13,502 nt of DNA from Bacteroidota bacterium. GTDB taxonomy: Bacteria > Bacteroidota > Bacteroidia > Chitinophagales > Chitinophagaceae. A program made the position numbers and the translations under genes. The DNA lies in contig JAGWPQ010000698.1 of the NCBI GenBank assembly GCA_028877045.1, forward strand, positions 1-13,502, in the 5' to 3' direction. Under the pieces are notes generated by a model. It saw only the letters and a program-made list of their open reading frames with translations. It was not told where the DNA came from and ran no database searches. Shown in pieces: positions 7,685 to 13,502 of the stretch. Numbering within the stretch: position 1 is the stretch's first letter; each line of letters starts with the position of its first letter.

Positions 7685-7700
7685 AGAAATGATATGAGTG

Positions 7701-7746
7701 AAAAAGCTGTGAGCCGCGAGTATTTGCTTGAAGCTCATAGCTTTTT
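7701..7746. terminator. Bidirectional terminator between galK and ridA
   Basis: A 14-bp stem, AAAAAGCTGTGAGC (7701-7714) with GCTCATAGCTTTTT (7733-7746), has one G-U wobble and an 18-nt loop. It has T-runs on both strands. It fills most of the 66-bp gap between two convergent genes, so it can end both transcripts. Confidence 0.8.
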
Positions 7747-7750
7747 TTAA

Positions 7751-8137
7751 CTATAAGATCATGGTAGCGATCATACTTATTTCAACATTCACATTCTTTG
7801 GCAATCCTTTCACAGCAACGGTTTCACGTGCAGGATAATCGCCGCTAAAATACGAGCCGTAAACCTCATTCACTTCGGCAAACAAACTCATGTCACTTAA
7901 AAAAATAGTTGTTTTAGCAACATGCTCAAAAGTAATTTTTGCTTCATCCAAAATTGCCTTCAGATTTTTCATTACCCGATGAGCTTCATCTTTTACAGAA
8001 CCATTTATTAATTCGTTTGTCGCAGGATTGATCGCAATTTGTCCACTGACAAACAACAGGCCATCTGTTTTTACCGCCTGATTATACGGACCGATGGGTG
8101 CAGGTGCATTAGGTGTATTGATAATTTGTTTCGACAT
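7751..8137 (-). CDS. ridA: RidA family 2-iminobutanoate/2-iminopropanoate deaminase
   Basis: 128 residues from the ATG at 8137. RidA (YjgF/YER057c/UK114) hydrolyses reactive enamines and imines released by PLP enzymes such as threonine dehydratase, giving 2-oxo acids and ammonia, as a cytosolic trimer. Family residues are present: APIGPYNQAV (13-22, Tyr18), LLFVSGQIAINP (27-38), the substrate-binding Arg104 in DYPARETVAVKGLPK (100-114) and Glu119 in NVEISMIA. Reading further upstream to a TTG at 8179 would add 14 residues that are not part of the family, so the ATG giving MSKQIINTPN is preferred. The gene converges with galK and diverges from tsaB. Confidence 0.93.
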   Translation of the reverse strand: MSKQIINTPNAPAPIGPYNQAVKTDGLLFVSGQIAINPATNELINGSVKDEAHRVMKNLKAILDEAKITFEHVAKTTIFLSDMSLFAEVNEVYGSYFSGDYPARETVAVKGLPKNVNVEISMIATMIL

Positions 8138-8189
8138 ACTATATTTTATTTCGTTGGCAAATAACTGCATTTCCATCAACTCTCCAACC

Positions 8190-8197
8190 TAAATTTG
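8190..8197 (+). promoter_or_regulatory. Candidate -7 element of the tsaB promoter
   Basis: TAAATTTG is a full match to TAnnTTTG, 31 nt upstream of the tsaB ATG within the 91-bp ridA-tsaB divergent gap. The -33 TTTG is not clear. No comparably good element was found for ridA on the other strand. Confidence 0.4.
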
Positions 8198-8228
8198 CTA
8201 AACGGTACTTTTATCACCAAATAAAACA

Positions 8229-8915
8229 ATGGCATTTATATTAAATATAGACACAGCTACAGAATACGCAGGTGTTTGCATCAGCGACGGAGAAAATATT
8301 TTGGCTATTGAGGAAAGTCAGGATCAAAAAAATCATGCAAGTTTTGTTCAATTGGCAATAAAAAAGATTGTTGTTGAAACAGGGATATCATTTTCTTCTA
8401 TCGATGCCATTGCGGTTACGCAAGGTCCCGGCAGTTATACAGGTTTAAGGGTTGGCCTGGCTACTGCAAAAGGACTATGTTATGCTTTGAAAAAACCATT
8501 AATCCTCATCAACACATTAGAAGTGATGGCACTTGCCTCCATACGGGACAGCCAAGACAAACAATCAGAAACTGGTAAAATATTGTTTTGTCCAATGATC
8601 GACGCTCGAAGAATGGAAGTGTTTACGGCAGTTTATAACGATCAGTTAGAGAATATTTTACCACCAACGGCCATGATATTGAACGAACATTCTTTCTCGG
8701 AAGAGCTCCTCAATCATCCAATAATATTCAGCGGTAGCGGCAGCAGCAAACTCCAGGGTACTGTAAGTCATCAAAATGTAAATTTTTTCAATACAAAACA
8801 CAGCGTTAAACACCTTTCAATACTTGCTACCCTTCATTTTAAAAGGAACAAGTTCAATGATATAGCTTACAGCGAGCCCCTTTATCTAAAAGAATTTTTC
8901 AATACCAAAAAATAA
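8229..8915 (+). CDS. tsaB: tRNA t6A37 biosynthesis protein TsaB
   Basis: 228 residues, the usual length. TsaB is the inactive ASKHA-fold partner that dimerises with TsaD and, with TsaE, transfers the threonylcarbamoyl group to A37 of ANN-decoding tRNAs. Seen: the N-terminal strand ILNIDTATEYAGVCIS (4-19), the diagnostic TQGPGSYTGLRVGLATAKGL (64-83), and PMIDARRMEVFTAVY (122-136). The C-terminus YSEPLYLKEFF is also typical. The neighbours do not belong to the t6A pathway, so the position gives no extra support. It has its own likely promoter. The gap downstream (8916-9016) has only a weak AT-only dyad and no convincing terminator. Confidence 0.94.
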   Translation: MAFILNIDTATEYAGVCISDGENILAIEESQDQKNHASFVQLAIKKIVVETGISFSSIDAIAVTQGPGSYTGLRVGLATAKGLCYALKKPLILINTLEVMALASIRDSQDKQSETGKILFCPMIDARRMEVFTAVYNDQLENILPPTAMILNEHSFSEELLNHPIIFSGSGSSKLQGTVSHQNVNFFNTKHSVKHLSILATLHFKRNKFNDIAYSEPLYLKEFFNTKK

Positions 8916-8923
8916 TTTAAGAA

Positions 8924-8941
8924 ATATTTTTTTTAAAATAT
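8924..8941. promoter_or_regulatory. AT-only dyad upstream of the ArsR-type gene (possible operator)
   Basis: ATATTTT-N4-AAAATAT is a perfect 7-4-7 inverted repeat about 75 bp upstream of the regulator ATG. ArsR-family operators are AT-rich dyads in their own promoters, so autoregulation is possible. In DNA this AT-rich the dyad could also be chance. A 7/8 match to the -7 consensus (TAACTTTA) lies at 8965-8972. Confidence 0.2.
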
Positions 8942-8982
8942 GTAAAATCAATTACAATTTATTTTAACTTTATAATTCGAAA

Positions 8983-9015
8983 ATGAAAATTTTTTTAACC
9001 CCCAATTTTAAGTAA
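8983..9015 (+). other. Possible 10-codon upstream ORF (leader peptide)
   Basis: ATG to TAA encodes MKIFLTPNFK and ends 1 nt before the ATG of the ArsR-type gene. That spacing would allow translational re-initiation. The short length makes chance likely, and no attenuator hairpin accompanies it. Confidence 0.15.
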
Positions 9016-9016
9016 C

Positions 9017-9352
9017 ATGAACCATCCATTAACAACACTTACACTAAACAATGGTAAGACCTCTGTTAAAATCAATTTCCTTCAAACAAAGAAGGCTGCC
9101 ATGATTTTAAGAGCACTAAATCACAAACTTCGCCAACAAATGTTGAAGTTGCTTGATGAAAACAAGAAAATGACCGTAACTGAATTGTATGTTAAACTCA
9201 GGCTCGAACAATCAGTTGCATCACAGCATCTGGCTATTTTGCGCCGCGCAGGAATTGTAAGTACAATTCGTAATGGCAAATTCATTTTCTATTCTCCAAA
9301 TTATTCACGCATTGCCGAAGTGATGAAATATTCAGTTGATTTAGTTGAATAA
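9017..9352 (+). CDS. Small ArsR/SmtB-type winged-helix transcriptional regulator
   Basis: 111 residues. The winged-helix domain covers about 25-105: RALNHKLRQQMLKLLDENKKMTV (the ArsR-type entry helices), the recognition helix in LEQSVASQHLAILRRAG (63-79) and the wing IVSTIRNGKFIFYS (80-93). The protein has no cysteine, so it cannot sense metals by thiolate ligands or persulfides by disulfide/tetrasulfide formation as BigR and SqrR do. The signal is unknown, and could be a different metal site, a metabolite, or a partner protein. It sits just upstream of a persulfide-detoxification gene, but a strong terminator and a separate promoter lie between them, so they are probably not co-transcribed. 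It has its own terminator 20 bp after the stop. Confidence 0.87.
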   Translation: MNHPLTTLTLNNGKTSVKINFLQTKKAAMILRALNHKLRQQMLKLLDENKKMTVTELYVKLRLEQSVASQHLAILRRAGIVSTIRNGKFIFYSPNYSRIAEVMKYSVDLVE

Positions 9353-9372
9353 CTTATCACTGTACTTTTTTG

Positions 9373-9399
9373 AAATGCCCGTTAACAGCGGGCATTTTT
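9373..9399 (+). terminator. Rho-independent terminator after the ArsR-type gene
   Basis: A perfect 9-bp stem, AAATGCCCG (9373-9381) with CGGGCATTT (9389-9397), has a 7-nt loop and a T-run to 9399. It is a canonical intrinsic terminator and separates the regulator from the MBL-rhodanese gene. Confidence 0.92.
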
Positions 9400-9408
9400 A
9401 TTTATTTC

Positions 9409-9445
9409 AATAATTGTTTTTGAATAATTACTGCCATTATCTTTG
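9409..9445 (+). promoter_or_regulatory. Promoter of the MBL-rhodanese gene, with possible operator half-sites
   Basis: TATCTTTG at 9438-9445 is a full match to the TAnnTTTG -7 element. ATTG at 9413-9416 lies 21 nt upstream as a partial -33 element. The ATG follows 17 nt after the -7 box. Overlapping this are two direct AATAATT copies (9409-9415, 9423-9429) and an inverted ATTAT (9436-9440), which could be a regulator binding site. Confidence 0.45.
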
Positions 9446-9462
9446 TTTTAAATGATCTGATT

Positions 9463-10878
9463 ATGTTTATCAAACAATTATATACCGGATGTTTAAGCGA
9501 AGCCGCTTATTATATTGAAAGCGATGGGGAGGCCGCTGTGATCGACCCGCTGCGTGATATTGATGAATATCTTCAATTGGCACAGGAGCGCAAGGCAAAG
9601 ATCAAATACATTTTCGAAACACATTTCCATGCCGATTTTGTCAGCGGTCATTTCGACCTTGCTTCTGCAACAGATGCTATCATTGTTTATGGCCCCGATA
9701 CGGTAACAAAGTTTCCAGTGCATATTGCAAAAGACGGCGAAACATTTACACTCGGAAAAATAACTATTGAAGTTTTACATACGCCCGGCCACACTTTGGA
9801 AAGCAGTTGTTTTTTATTGAAAGATGAAAATAAAAAAGATCATGCGATTTTTACCGGCGATACTTTATTTGTTGGCGATGTTGGCCGCCCCGACCTTGCA
9901 CAAAAAGGTGAAGAGCTAACCATGAATGATCTTGCAGGTATGTTGTACGAAAGCATTCAGAAAAAAATAATGCCGCTAGCCGATGATGTTATTTTATATC
10001 CTGCACATGGTGCAGGTAGCAGTTGCGGGAAAAATTTAGGCCCGGAAACCTTCAGTACCATTGGCGAACAAAAACAAACCAATTATGCTTTATTACAAAA
10101 TTCGAAAGATGATTTTATAAAAGCCACTACCGAAGGATTAGAAGCACCGCCCCAATATTTTCCCATCAATGCAAAAATTAATAAAGAAGGATACGAAAGC
10201 ATCAATGCGATAATCGAAAAAGGCTTGCAACCGTTAACCGTAGAACAATTCAAATCAAAAATAAAAAGTGAAGACATTACTATTTTAGACACAAGAAATG
10301 CAAATGTTTTTATGGATGGTTTTGTGCCCGGCTCGATTTTTATTGGTTTGGAGGGACGATTTGCGGAATGGGCAGGAAGTTTATTATCATTCGATCAACC
10401 GATCGTTTTAGTGACCGAAAAGGAAAAAGAAAAAGAATCGATAGTTCGTTTGGCAAGAGTTGGTTTCGATAAATTTGAAGGTTTCTTACAAGGCGGCTTT
10501 GAAGCATGGAAAGTTGCAGGAGAAAAAATTGATCTGATAATAAATATTGAAGCCGATGAATTGGCAATGGATATCCCATTCGATGAAAAGCTTGTCATCA
10601 TTGATGTTAGAAAGGAACCCGAGTTTGCCGATGGCCATCTTAAACAGGCTTTAAATATTCCTTTGCTCGAATTAAACGATCCCGGAAGTATGGCAAATTT
10701 CGACGAGCAACAAAATATTTATGTGCATTGTGCAGGTGGTTACCGAAGTGTAATTTCTTCTTCATTAATTAAAAAACAGGGCTTTCATAATATCAGGAAT
10801 GTAGATGGCGGCTGGAAAAAAATTATAGAAATAGAAGATAAATTCAAAATAGAAAAAAATACAGAAGCTTTGAATTAA
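9463..10878 (+). CDS. CstB-like persulfide dioxygenase-rhodanese fusion (MBL-fold)
   Basis: 471 residues in three parts. The MBL-fold persulfide dioxygenase (about 1-250) has THFHADFVSGH (53-63: His54, His56, Asp58), TPGH with His110, TGDTLFVGDVGRPDL with Asp133, and PAHG with His182; this is the ETHE1-type mononuclear iron set. The first rhodanese-like domain (about 255-355) has no catalytic Cys: the loop reads VLVTEKEKE (316-324). The second rhodanese domain (about 365-460) has an active CAGGYRS loop with Cys423. The order MBL, pseudorhodanese, rhodanese is that of Staphylococcus CstB, which oxidises low-molecular-weight persulfides and yields thiosulfate. Cys188 in SSCGKNLG may match the extra reactive Cys of the CstB MBL domain. 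Role: cytosolic sulfide/persulfide detoxification. No sulfide:quinone reductase or TauE/TusA partner is nearby. Confidence 0.9.
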   Translation: MFIKQLYTGCLSEAAYYIESDGEAAVIDPLRDIDEYLQLAQERKAKIKYIFETHFHADFVSGHFDLASATDAIIVYGPDTVTKFPVHIAKDGETFTLGKITIEVLHTPGHTLESSCFLLKDENKKDHAIFTGDTLFVGDVGRPDLAQKGEELTMNDLAGMLYESIQKKIMPLADDVILYPAHGAGSSCGKNLGPETFSTIGEQKQTNYALLQNSKDDFIKATTEGLEAPPQYFPINAKINKEGYESINAIIEKGLQPLTVEQFKSKIKSEDITILDTRNANVFMDGFVPGSIFIGLEGRFAEWAGSLLSFDQPIVLVTEKEKEKESIVRLARVGFDKFEGFLQGGFEAWKVAGEKIDLIINIEADELAMDIPFDEKLVIIDVRKEPEFADGHLKQALNIPLLELNDPGSMANFDEQQNIYVHCAGGYRSVISSSLIKKQGFHNIRNVDGGWKKIIEIEDKFKIEKNTEALN

Positions 10879-10953
10879 TTTTTTTGTACTGAGCTTTTGT
10901 ATTTCAATCATACTGTCGTTGCGTCGCACTCTTGTACTGCAGTACAATATTCA
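10879..10953 (+). repeat. Dispersed 3'-end element, copy B (after the MBL-rhodanese stop)
   Basis: Directly after the stop codon come a T-run, GTACT, 2 nt, GCTTTTGTA (10893-10901), 19 nt, the core GCGTCGCACTCTT (10921-10933), 14 nt and TATTCA (10948-10953). This is the same order and spacing as copy A at 2021-2101, in opposite chromosomal orientation. This copy also has a perfect 16-bp palindrome, TTGTACTGCAGTACAA (10932-10947), whose half TTGTACTG recurs at 10884-10891. The same half-site could therefore pair in two alternative ways. Confidence 0.55.
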
Positions 10954-10956
10954 ACA

Positions 10957-10997
10957 AAAAGAATTGCCAACCTTTTAAAAAGGTTGGCAATTCTTTT
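10957..10997. terminator. Bidirectional terminator between the MBL-rhodanese and acyltransferase genes
   Basis: A perfect 20-bp inverted repeat (arms 10957-10976 and 10978-10997, centre 1 nt) has the GC-containing part GAATTGCCAACC / GGTTGGCAATTC and A/T runs at both ends. On either strand it forms a hairpin followed by a T-run. The last bases of the right arm are part of the acyltransferase stop codon (10996-10998). Confidence 0.9.
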
Positions 10998-11877
10998 AAA
11001 CAACTAAGTTTCCATATTTGCTTTCATCAAATTCGAACTTCCATCTCCGGTGGCTCCACAAATAATTAGATGGCCGAAGCTTAATTTGTTCTTCTAAAAA
11101 ATCTCTGTACAATTTTGTTAATTCACCCTTTTGCAAAGTATTGGGCTCGGTAGTAATAAGTTTTAATTCCGAACGATAATGACCACGTTTAACCGGATAA
11201 AATGTACTGAAAATAATTGCCGGATTTGCAGAAAAAGAGCCACGTTCTGGACCGGTAATAAAAGGAGTTAATTTGCCAAAAAACGTTAGCCAGTAGGATG
11301 CTTTCGGATTACCGGGATTTTGATCGGCACCCAATGCAAGAGCATATCTTTTATTGATGTGATTATGAAATTGTGTTCTGAATTTATCACCGGCAATTAA
11401 AATTGTCCCAAACCTGCTGCGCATTTTAAAAATTATTTTATCCATTACTTTATTGCTTAACGGAATATATACGCCAATAAGCGGATAAAGAGAATTCGAA
11501 GAATAAGAAAGATTCCAATATTCCCAATTAAAAAAATGTCCTGCATGCAGTTGAACATTTTTACCTGAATTGAATAAGTCATTCATCACTTCATAATTAC
11601 ACACAAAACGTTTATTCAATTCTTTTTCCGAAATAGAGATTAGCTTAATGGTTTCTAAAAAAGTATCTACAAATTGATGATAAAAATCCTTGGCAATTCT
11701 TATTCTTTCTTTTTCTGTTTTATCAGGAAAAGCAATGAATAAATTATTCATCACAACATTCTTTCTATATCCAAATACATAATAAATCAAAAAATAAATT
11801 CCATCACTGATACGATAGATGATCCACCATGGTATCAGCGAAAGCAAATAAAAAAATGAATAGACTATATAATACAT
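10996..11877 (-). CDS. LpxL/HtrB-type lysophospholipid (lipid A) acyltransferase
   Basis: 293 residues from the ATG at 11877; a TTG just upstream could add one residue. An N-terminal hydrophobic segment (about 2-35, YYIVYSFFYLLSLIPWW onward) would anchor it at the cytoplasmic face of the inner membrane. The acyltransferase motif HX4E is seen in HAGHFFNWE (His114, Glu119). LGADQNPGNP (near 182-191) and the downstream PAIIFSTFYPV match the later LpxL blocks, and the C-terminal SNYLWSHRRWKF is typical of the family. LpxL/HtrB enzymes add secondary acyl chains to lipid A precursors; Bacteroidota relatives may act on lipid A or other aminolipids, so the exact acceptor is left open. It follows nadB by 38 bp on the same strand and may be co-transcribed, although a -7-like element lies in the gap. 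It ends inside the shared terminator. Confidence 0.9.
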   Translation of the reverse strand: MYYIVYSFFYLLSLIPWWIIYRISDGIYFLIYYVFGYRKNVVMNNLFIAFPDKTEKERIRIAKDFYHQFVDTFLETIKLISISEKELNKRFVCNYEVMNDLFNSGKNVQLHAGHFFNWEYWNLSYSSNSLYPLIGVYIPLSNKVMDKIIFKMRSRFGTILIAGDKFRTQFHNHINKRYALALGADQNPGNPKASYWLTFFGKLTPFITGPERGSFSANPAIIFSTFYPVKRGHYRSELKLITTEPNTLQKGELTKLYRDFLEEQIKLRPSNYLWSHRRWKFEFDESKYGNLVV

Positions 11878-11895
11878 CAACTAAAAATTAAGTAA

Positions 11896-11903
11896 CAAAT
11901 ATA
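11896..11903 (-). promoter_or_regulatory. Candidate -7 element upstream of the acyltransferase gene
   Basis: On the minus strand this reads TATATTTG, a full TAnnTTTG match 18 nt upstream of the ATG and inside the 38-bp gap after nadB. No good -33 element is seen. If used, the acyltransferase would have its own promoter in addition to read-through from nadB. Confidence 0.3.
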
Positions 11904-11915
11904 ATTGTACGGTTT

Positions 11916-13502
11916 CTATAAAATGATATTCTGCAGCAATACACTTTTTCCCGGATGATCAGTGTTGTAATGCAATCCACGGCTTTCTTTTCTAAACTCA
12001 GCACCTTTCACAATTAAATAACCAACGGTAATTACATTTCGTAATTCGCATAATTGCGGAGACACTTTTGTAGAGCGATATAATTCTTCCGTTTCGGTAA
12101 ATAACAGATCCAATCGTTTCATGGCCCTTTGCAAACGAACATCGGTTCTAACAATTCCAACATAATCGCTCATCACTTGCTGCAACTCTTTTACACTTTG
12201 TGTAATTAAGATCATTTCACGCGGATGTGTTGTACCTGTTTCATTCCAATCAGGAATATTATTTTCAAAATCTATTCCACTTATTTTATCAATGCTATCC
12301 AAATAACACCTGTGGCCAAATACCATCGCTTCGAGCAAACTGTTGCTGGCTAAGCGATTGGCGCCATGCAATCCGGTGCTGGCACATTCGCCGCAGGCAT
12401 ATAAATTTTTGATCGATGTTCGTCCCCACTCATCGGTTTTAATACCGCCGCAACTGTAATGTGCAGCCGGCGAAACAGGGATCATTTGTTTGGTAACATC
12501 AATACCGATACTTAAACATTTTTCATAAATATTTGGAAAGTGGTGAATAAAACTTTCTTTGCTAATATGGCGGCAATCTAAATAAACATGTTCTGTTCCG
12601 GCCTTCTTCATTTCATTATCAATGGCCCTTGCAACAATATCACGTGGCGCCAGGTCTTTTCGCTCATCATATTTTTCCATGAAAGCTTCGCCATCTTTAT
12701 TGCGAAGAATCCCGCCATCGCCACGAACAGCTTCGGTAATTAAAAATGACGGAGATACACCGGGTTCGAACAAAGCTGTTGGATGAAACTGAATAAATTC
12801 CATGTTTTCAATTCTTCCTTTTGCACGATACACCATTGCAATGCCATCGCCTGTTGCAATACGTGGATTGGTTGTGGTACGATAAGCCTGACCATTGCCA
12901 CCTGTTGCCAACAATGTTATTTTGGAAAGAATTTTTTCTATCTGGTTGGTGTTAAGATTTAAAACATACACACCATAACATGCAATATCGGGAGTTGACT
13001 TTGTTACTAAAAAACCAAGATGATGTTGTGTAATAATATCGATCACAAAACAATGATTGATAACTGTGATATTTTTTGTTTGATGAACTTCTTCCAGCAA
13101 CGCACGTTCCATTTCTTTTCCTGTAACATCTTTGTGATGAAGGATCCTGTATTCGCTGTGGCCGCCTTCTCTGCCCAACGCATAATTTCCTTTTTCATCT
13201 TTATCAAACTCGGCACCGTATTTAATTATTTCTTTAATTCTTTCCGGGCCTTCTTTCACAACAATCTCTACAACATGTTTATTGCACAAACCATCACCGG
13301 CAATTTCAGTGTCGTCGATATGTTTTTCGTAACTGTCGTTTGTTTCGTCCATCACACCTGCAATACCGCCCTGCGCATATTTTGTATTTGTTTCGTCGGC
13401 TTCGGTTTTTGTGATGACAATAATTTTTTTATCGGGATGATGTTTCGCAACTTTCAGTGCATACGTTAATCCTGCAATGCCGCTTCCGATAACTAAAAAA
13501 TC
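11916..13502 (-). CDS. nadB: L-aspartate oxidase NadB (first few codons missing at right edge)
   Basis: 528 residues are visible; the reading frame is open to position 13502 and begins DFLVIGSGIAGLTYAL, so probably fewer than ten N-terminal residues lie outside. NadB oxidises L-aspartate to iminoaspartate with FAD, the first step of de novo NAD synthesis, feeding NadA. Seen: the dinucleotide-binding GSGIAG (6-11), KYAQGGIAGVMDETND (41-56), REGGHSEYRILHHKDVTGKE in the NadB position, EFIQFHPTAL, the catalytic-loop Arg in APRDIVARAID, AAHYSCGGIKTD, NLYACGECASTGLHGANRLASNSLLEA, and the C-terminal ESRGLHYNTDHP. The REGGHS and ESRGLHYNTDHP elements separate it from succinate dehydrogenase and fumarate reductase flavoproteins. 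It lies upstream of the acyltransferase on the same strand. NadA and NadC are not in the window. Confidence 0.96.
   Translation of the reverse strand, partial: DFLVIGSGIAGLTYALKVAKHHPDKKIIVITKTEADETNTKYAQGGIAGVMDETNDSYEKHIDDTEIAGDGLCNKHVVEIVVKEGPERIKEIIKYGAEFDKDEKGNYALGREGGHSEYRILHHKDVTGKEMERALLEEVHQTKNITVINHCFVIDIITQHHLGFLVTKSTPDIACYGVYVLNLNTNQIEKILSKITLLATGGNGQAYRTTTNPRIATGDGIAMVYRAKGRIENMEFIQFHPTALFEPGVSPSFLITEAVRGDGGILRNKDGEAFMEKYDERKDLAPRDIVARAIDNEMKKAGTEHVYLDCRHISKESFIHHFPNIYEKCLSIGIDVTKQMIPVSPAAHYSCGGIKTDEWGRTSIKNLYACGECASTGLHGANRLASNSLLEAMVFGHRCYLDSIDKISGIDFENNIPDWNETGTTHPREMILITQSVKELQQVMSDYVGIVRTDVRLQRAMKRLDLLFTETEELYRSTKVSPQLCELRNVITVGYLIVKGAEFRKESRGLHYNTDHPGKSVLLQNIIL

Noticed and set aside
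8138..8179. N-terminal extension of ridA from a TTG
   Set aside because: RidA proteins start close to the IINTPNAPAPIGPY segment; the extra 14 residues would make the protein longer than the family.
8921..8941. AT-only hairpin after tsaB as a terminator
   Set aside because: The stem has no G-C pair and the T-run is in the loop rather than after the stem, so it would not act as a standard intrinsic terminator.
9353..9462. ArsR-type gene and MBL-rhodanese gene as one operon
   Set aside because: A canonical intrinsic terminator (9373-9399) and a full -7 match (9438-9445) lie between them, so co-transcription is unlikely, although regulation in trans remains possible.
13020..13469. Open frame of 149 codons on the plus strand opposite nadB
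   Set aside because: It is a shadow of the conserved NadB N-terminal half, is rich in Phe, Cys and Ile typical of antisense frames, and has no family resemblance.
11916..13502. NadB as a succinate dehydrogenase or fumarate reductase flavoprotein
   Set aside because: The REGGHS and ESRGLHYNTDHP segments and the overall length are those of L-aspartate oxidase.

Overview
The window looks like an ordinary chromosomal segment of a Bacteroidota bacterium, most likely from the Chitinophagaceae or a close relative. The DNA is AT-rich and genes mostly lack Shine-Dalgarno sequences. Several genes carry a TAnnTTTG (Bacteroidota-type -7) element a short way upstream of the ATG, and the protein families (fused IcmF with a lineage-type insertion, GH3, CstB-like MBL-rhodanese) fit that phylum. 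The placement is inferred from these features, not proven. No mobile element, CRISPR array, rRNA or tRNA was seen. No gap between genes exceeds 150 bp, so there is no large unexplained non-coding stretch.

Layout. On the minus strand, positions 1-5461 hold the 5' part of a GH3-family adenylating enzyme (cut by the window edge), a family-2 glycosyltransferase, and a 1119-residue fused isobutyryl-CoA mutase (IcmF: B12 domain, G-protein chaperone, mutase domain). A 127-bp divergent promoter region separates IcmF from a plus-strand galM-galK pair. galK converges with a minus-strand RidA deaminase gene across a hairpin terminator. RidA diverges from tsaB, which is followed by a small ArsR-type regulator with its own terminator. 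Next comes a CstB-like persulfide dioxygenase-rhodanese gene with its own promoter. That gene converges, across a long perfect hairpin, with a minus-strand LpxL/HtrB-type acyltransferase gene that lies directly downstream of nadB (L-aspartate oxidase, missing only its first few codons at the right edge).

Functional reading. This is a housekeeping and central-metabolism neighbourhood: branched acyl-CoA rearrangement (IcmF), galactose entry (GalM and GalK), enamine/imine detoxification (RidA), t6A tRNA modification (TsaB), sulfide/persulfide detoxification (MBL-rhodanese), envelope lipid acylation, and NAD synthesis (NadB). I see no single multi-gene system linking them.

The most interesting unexplained structure is non-coding. 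Two collinear copies of an approximately 80-bp element sit immediately after the stop codons of icmF and of the MBL-rhodanese gene, about 9 kb apart and in opposite orientation. They share a GC-rich core, GCGTCGCACTCTT, and fixed internal spacing. A second curiosity is a four-copy heptamer tandem repeat inside the IcmF coding sequence, in the linker between the B12-binding and G-protein domains.
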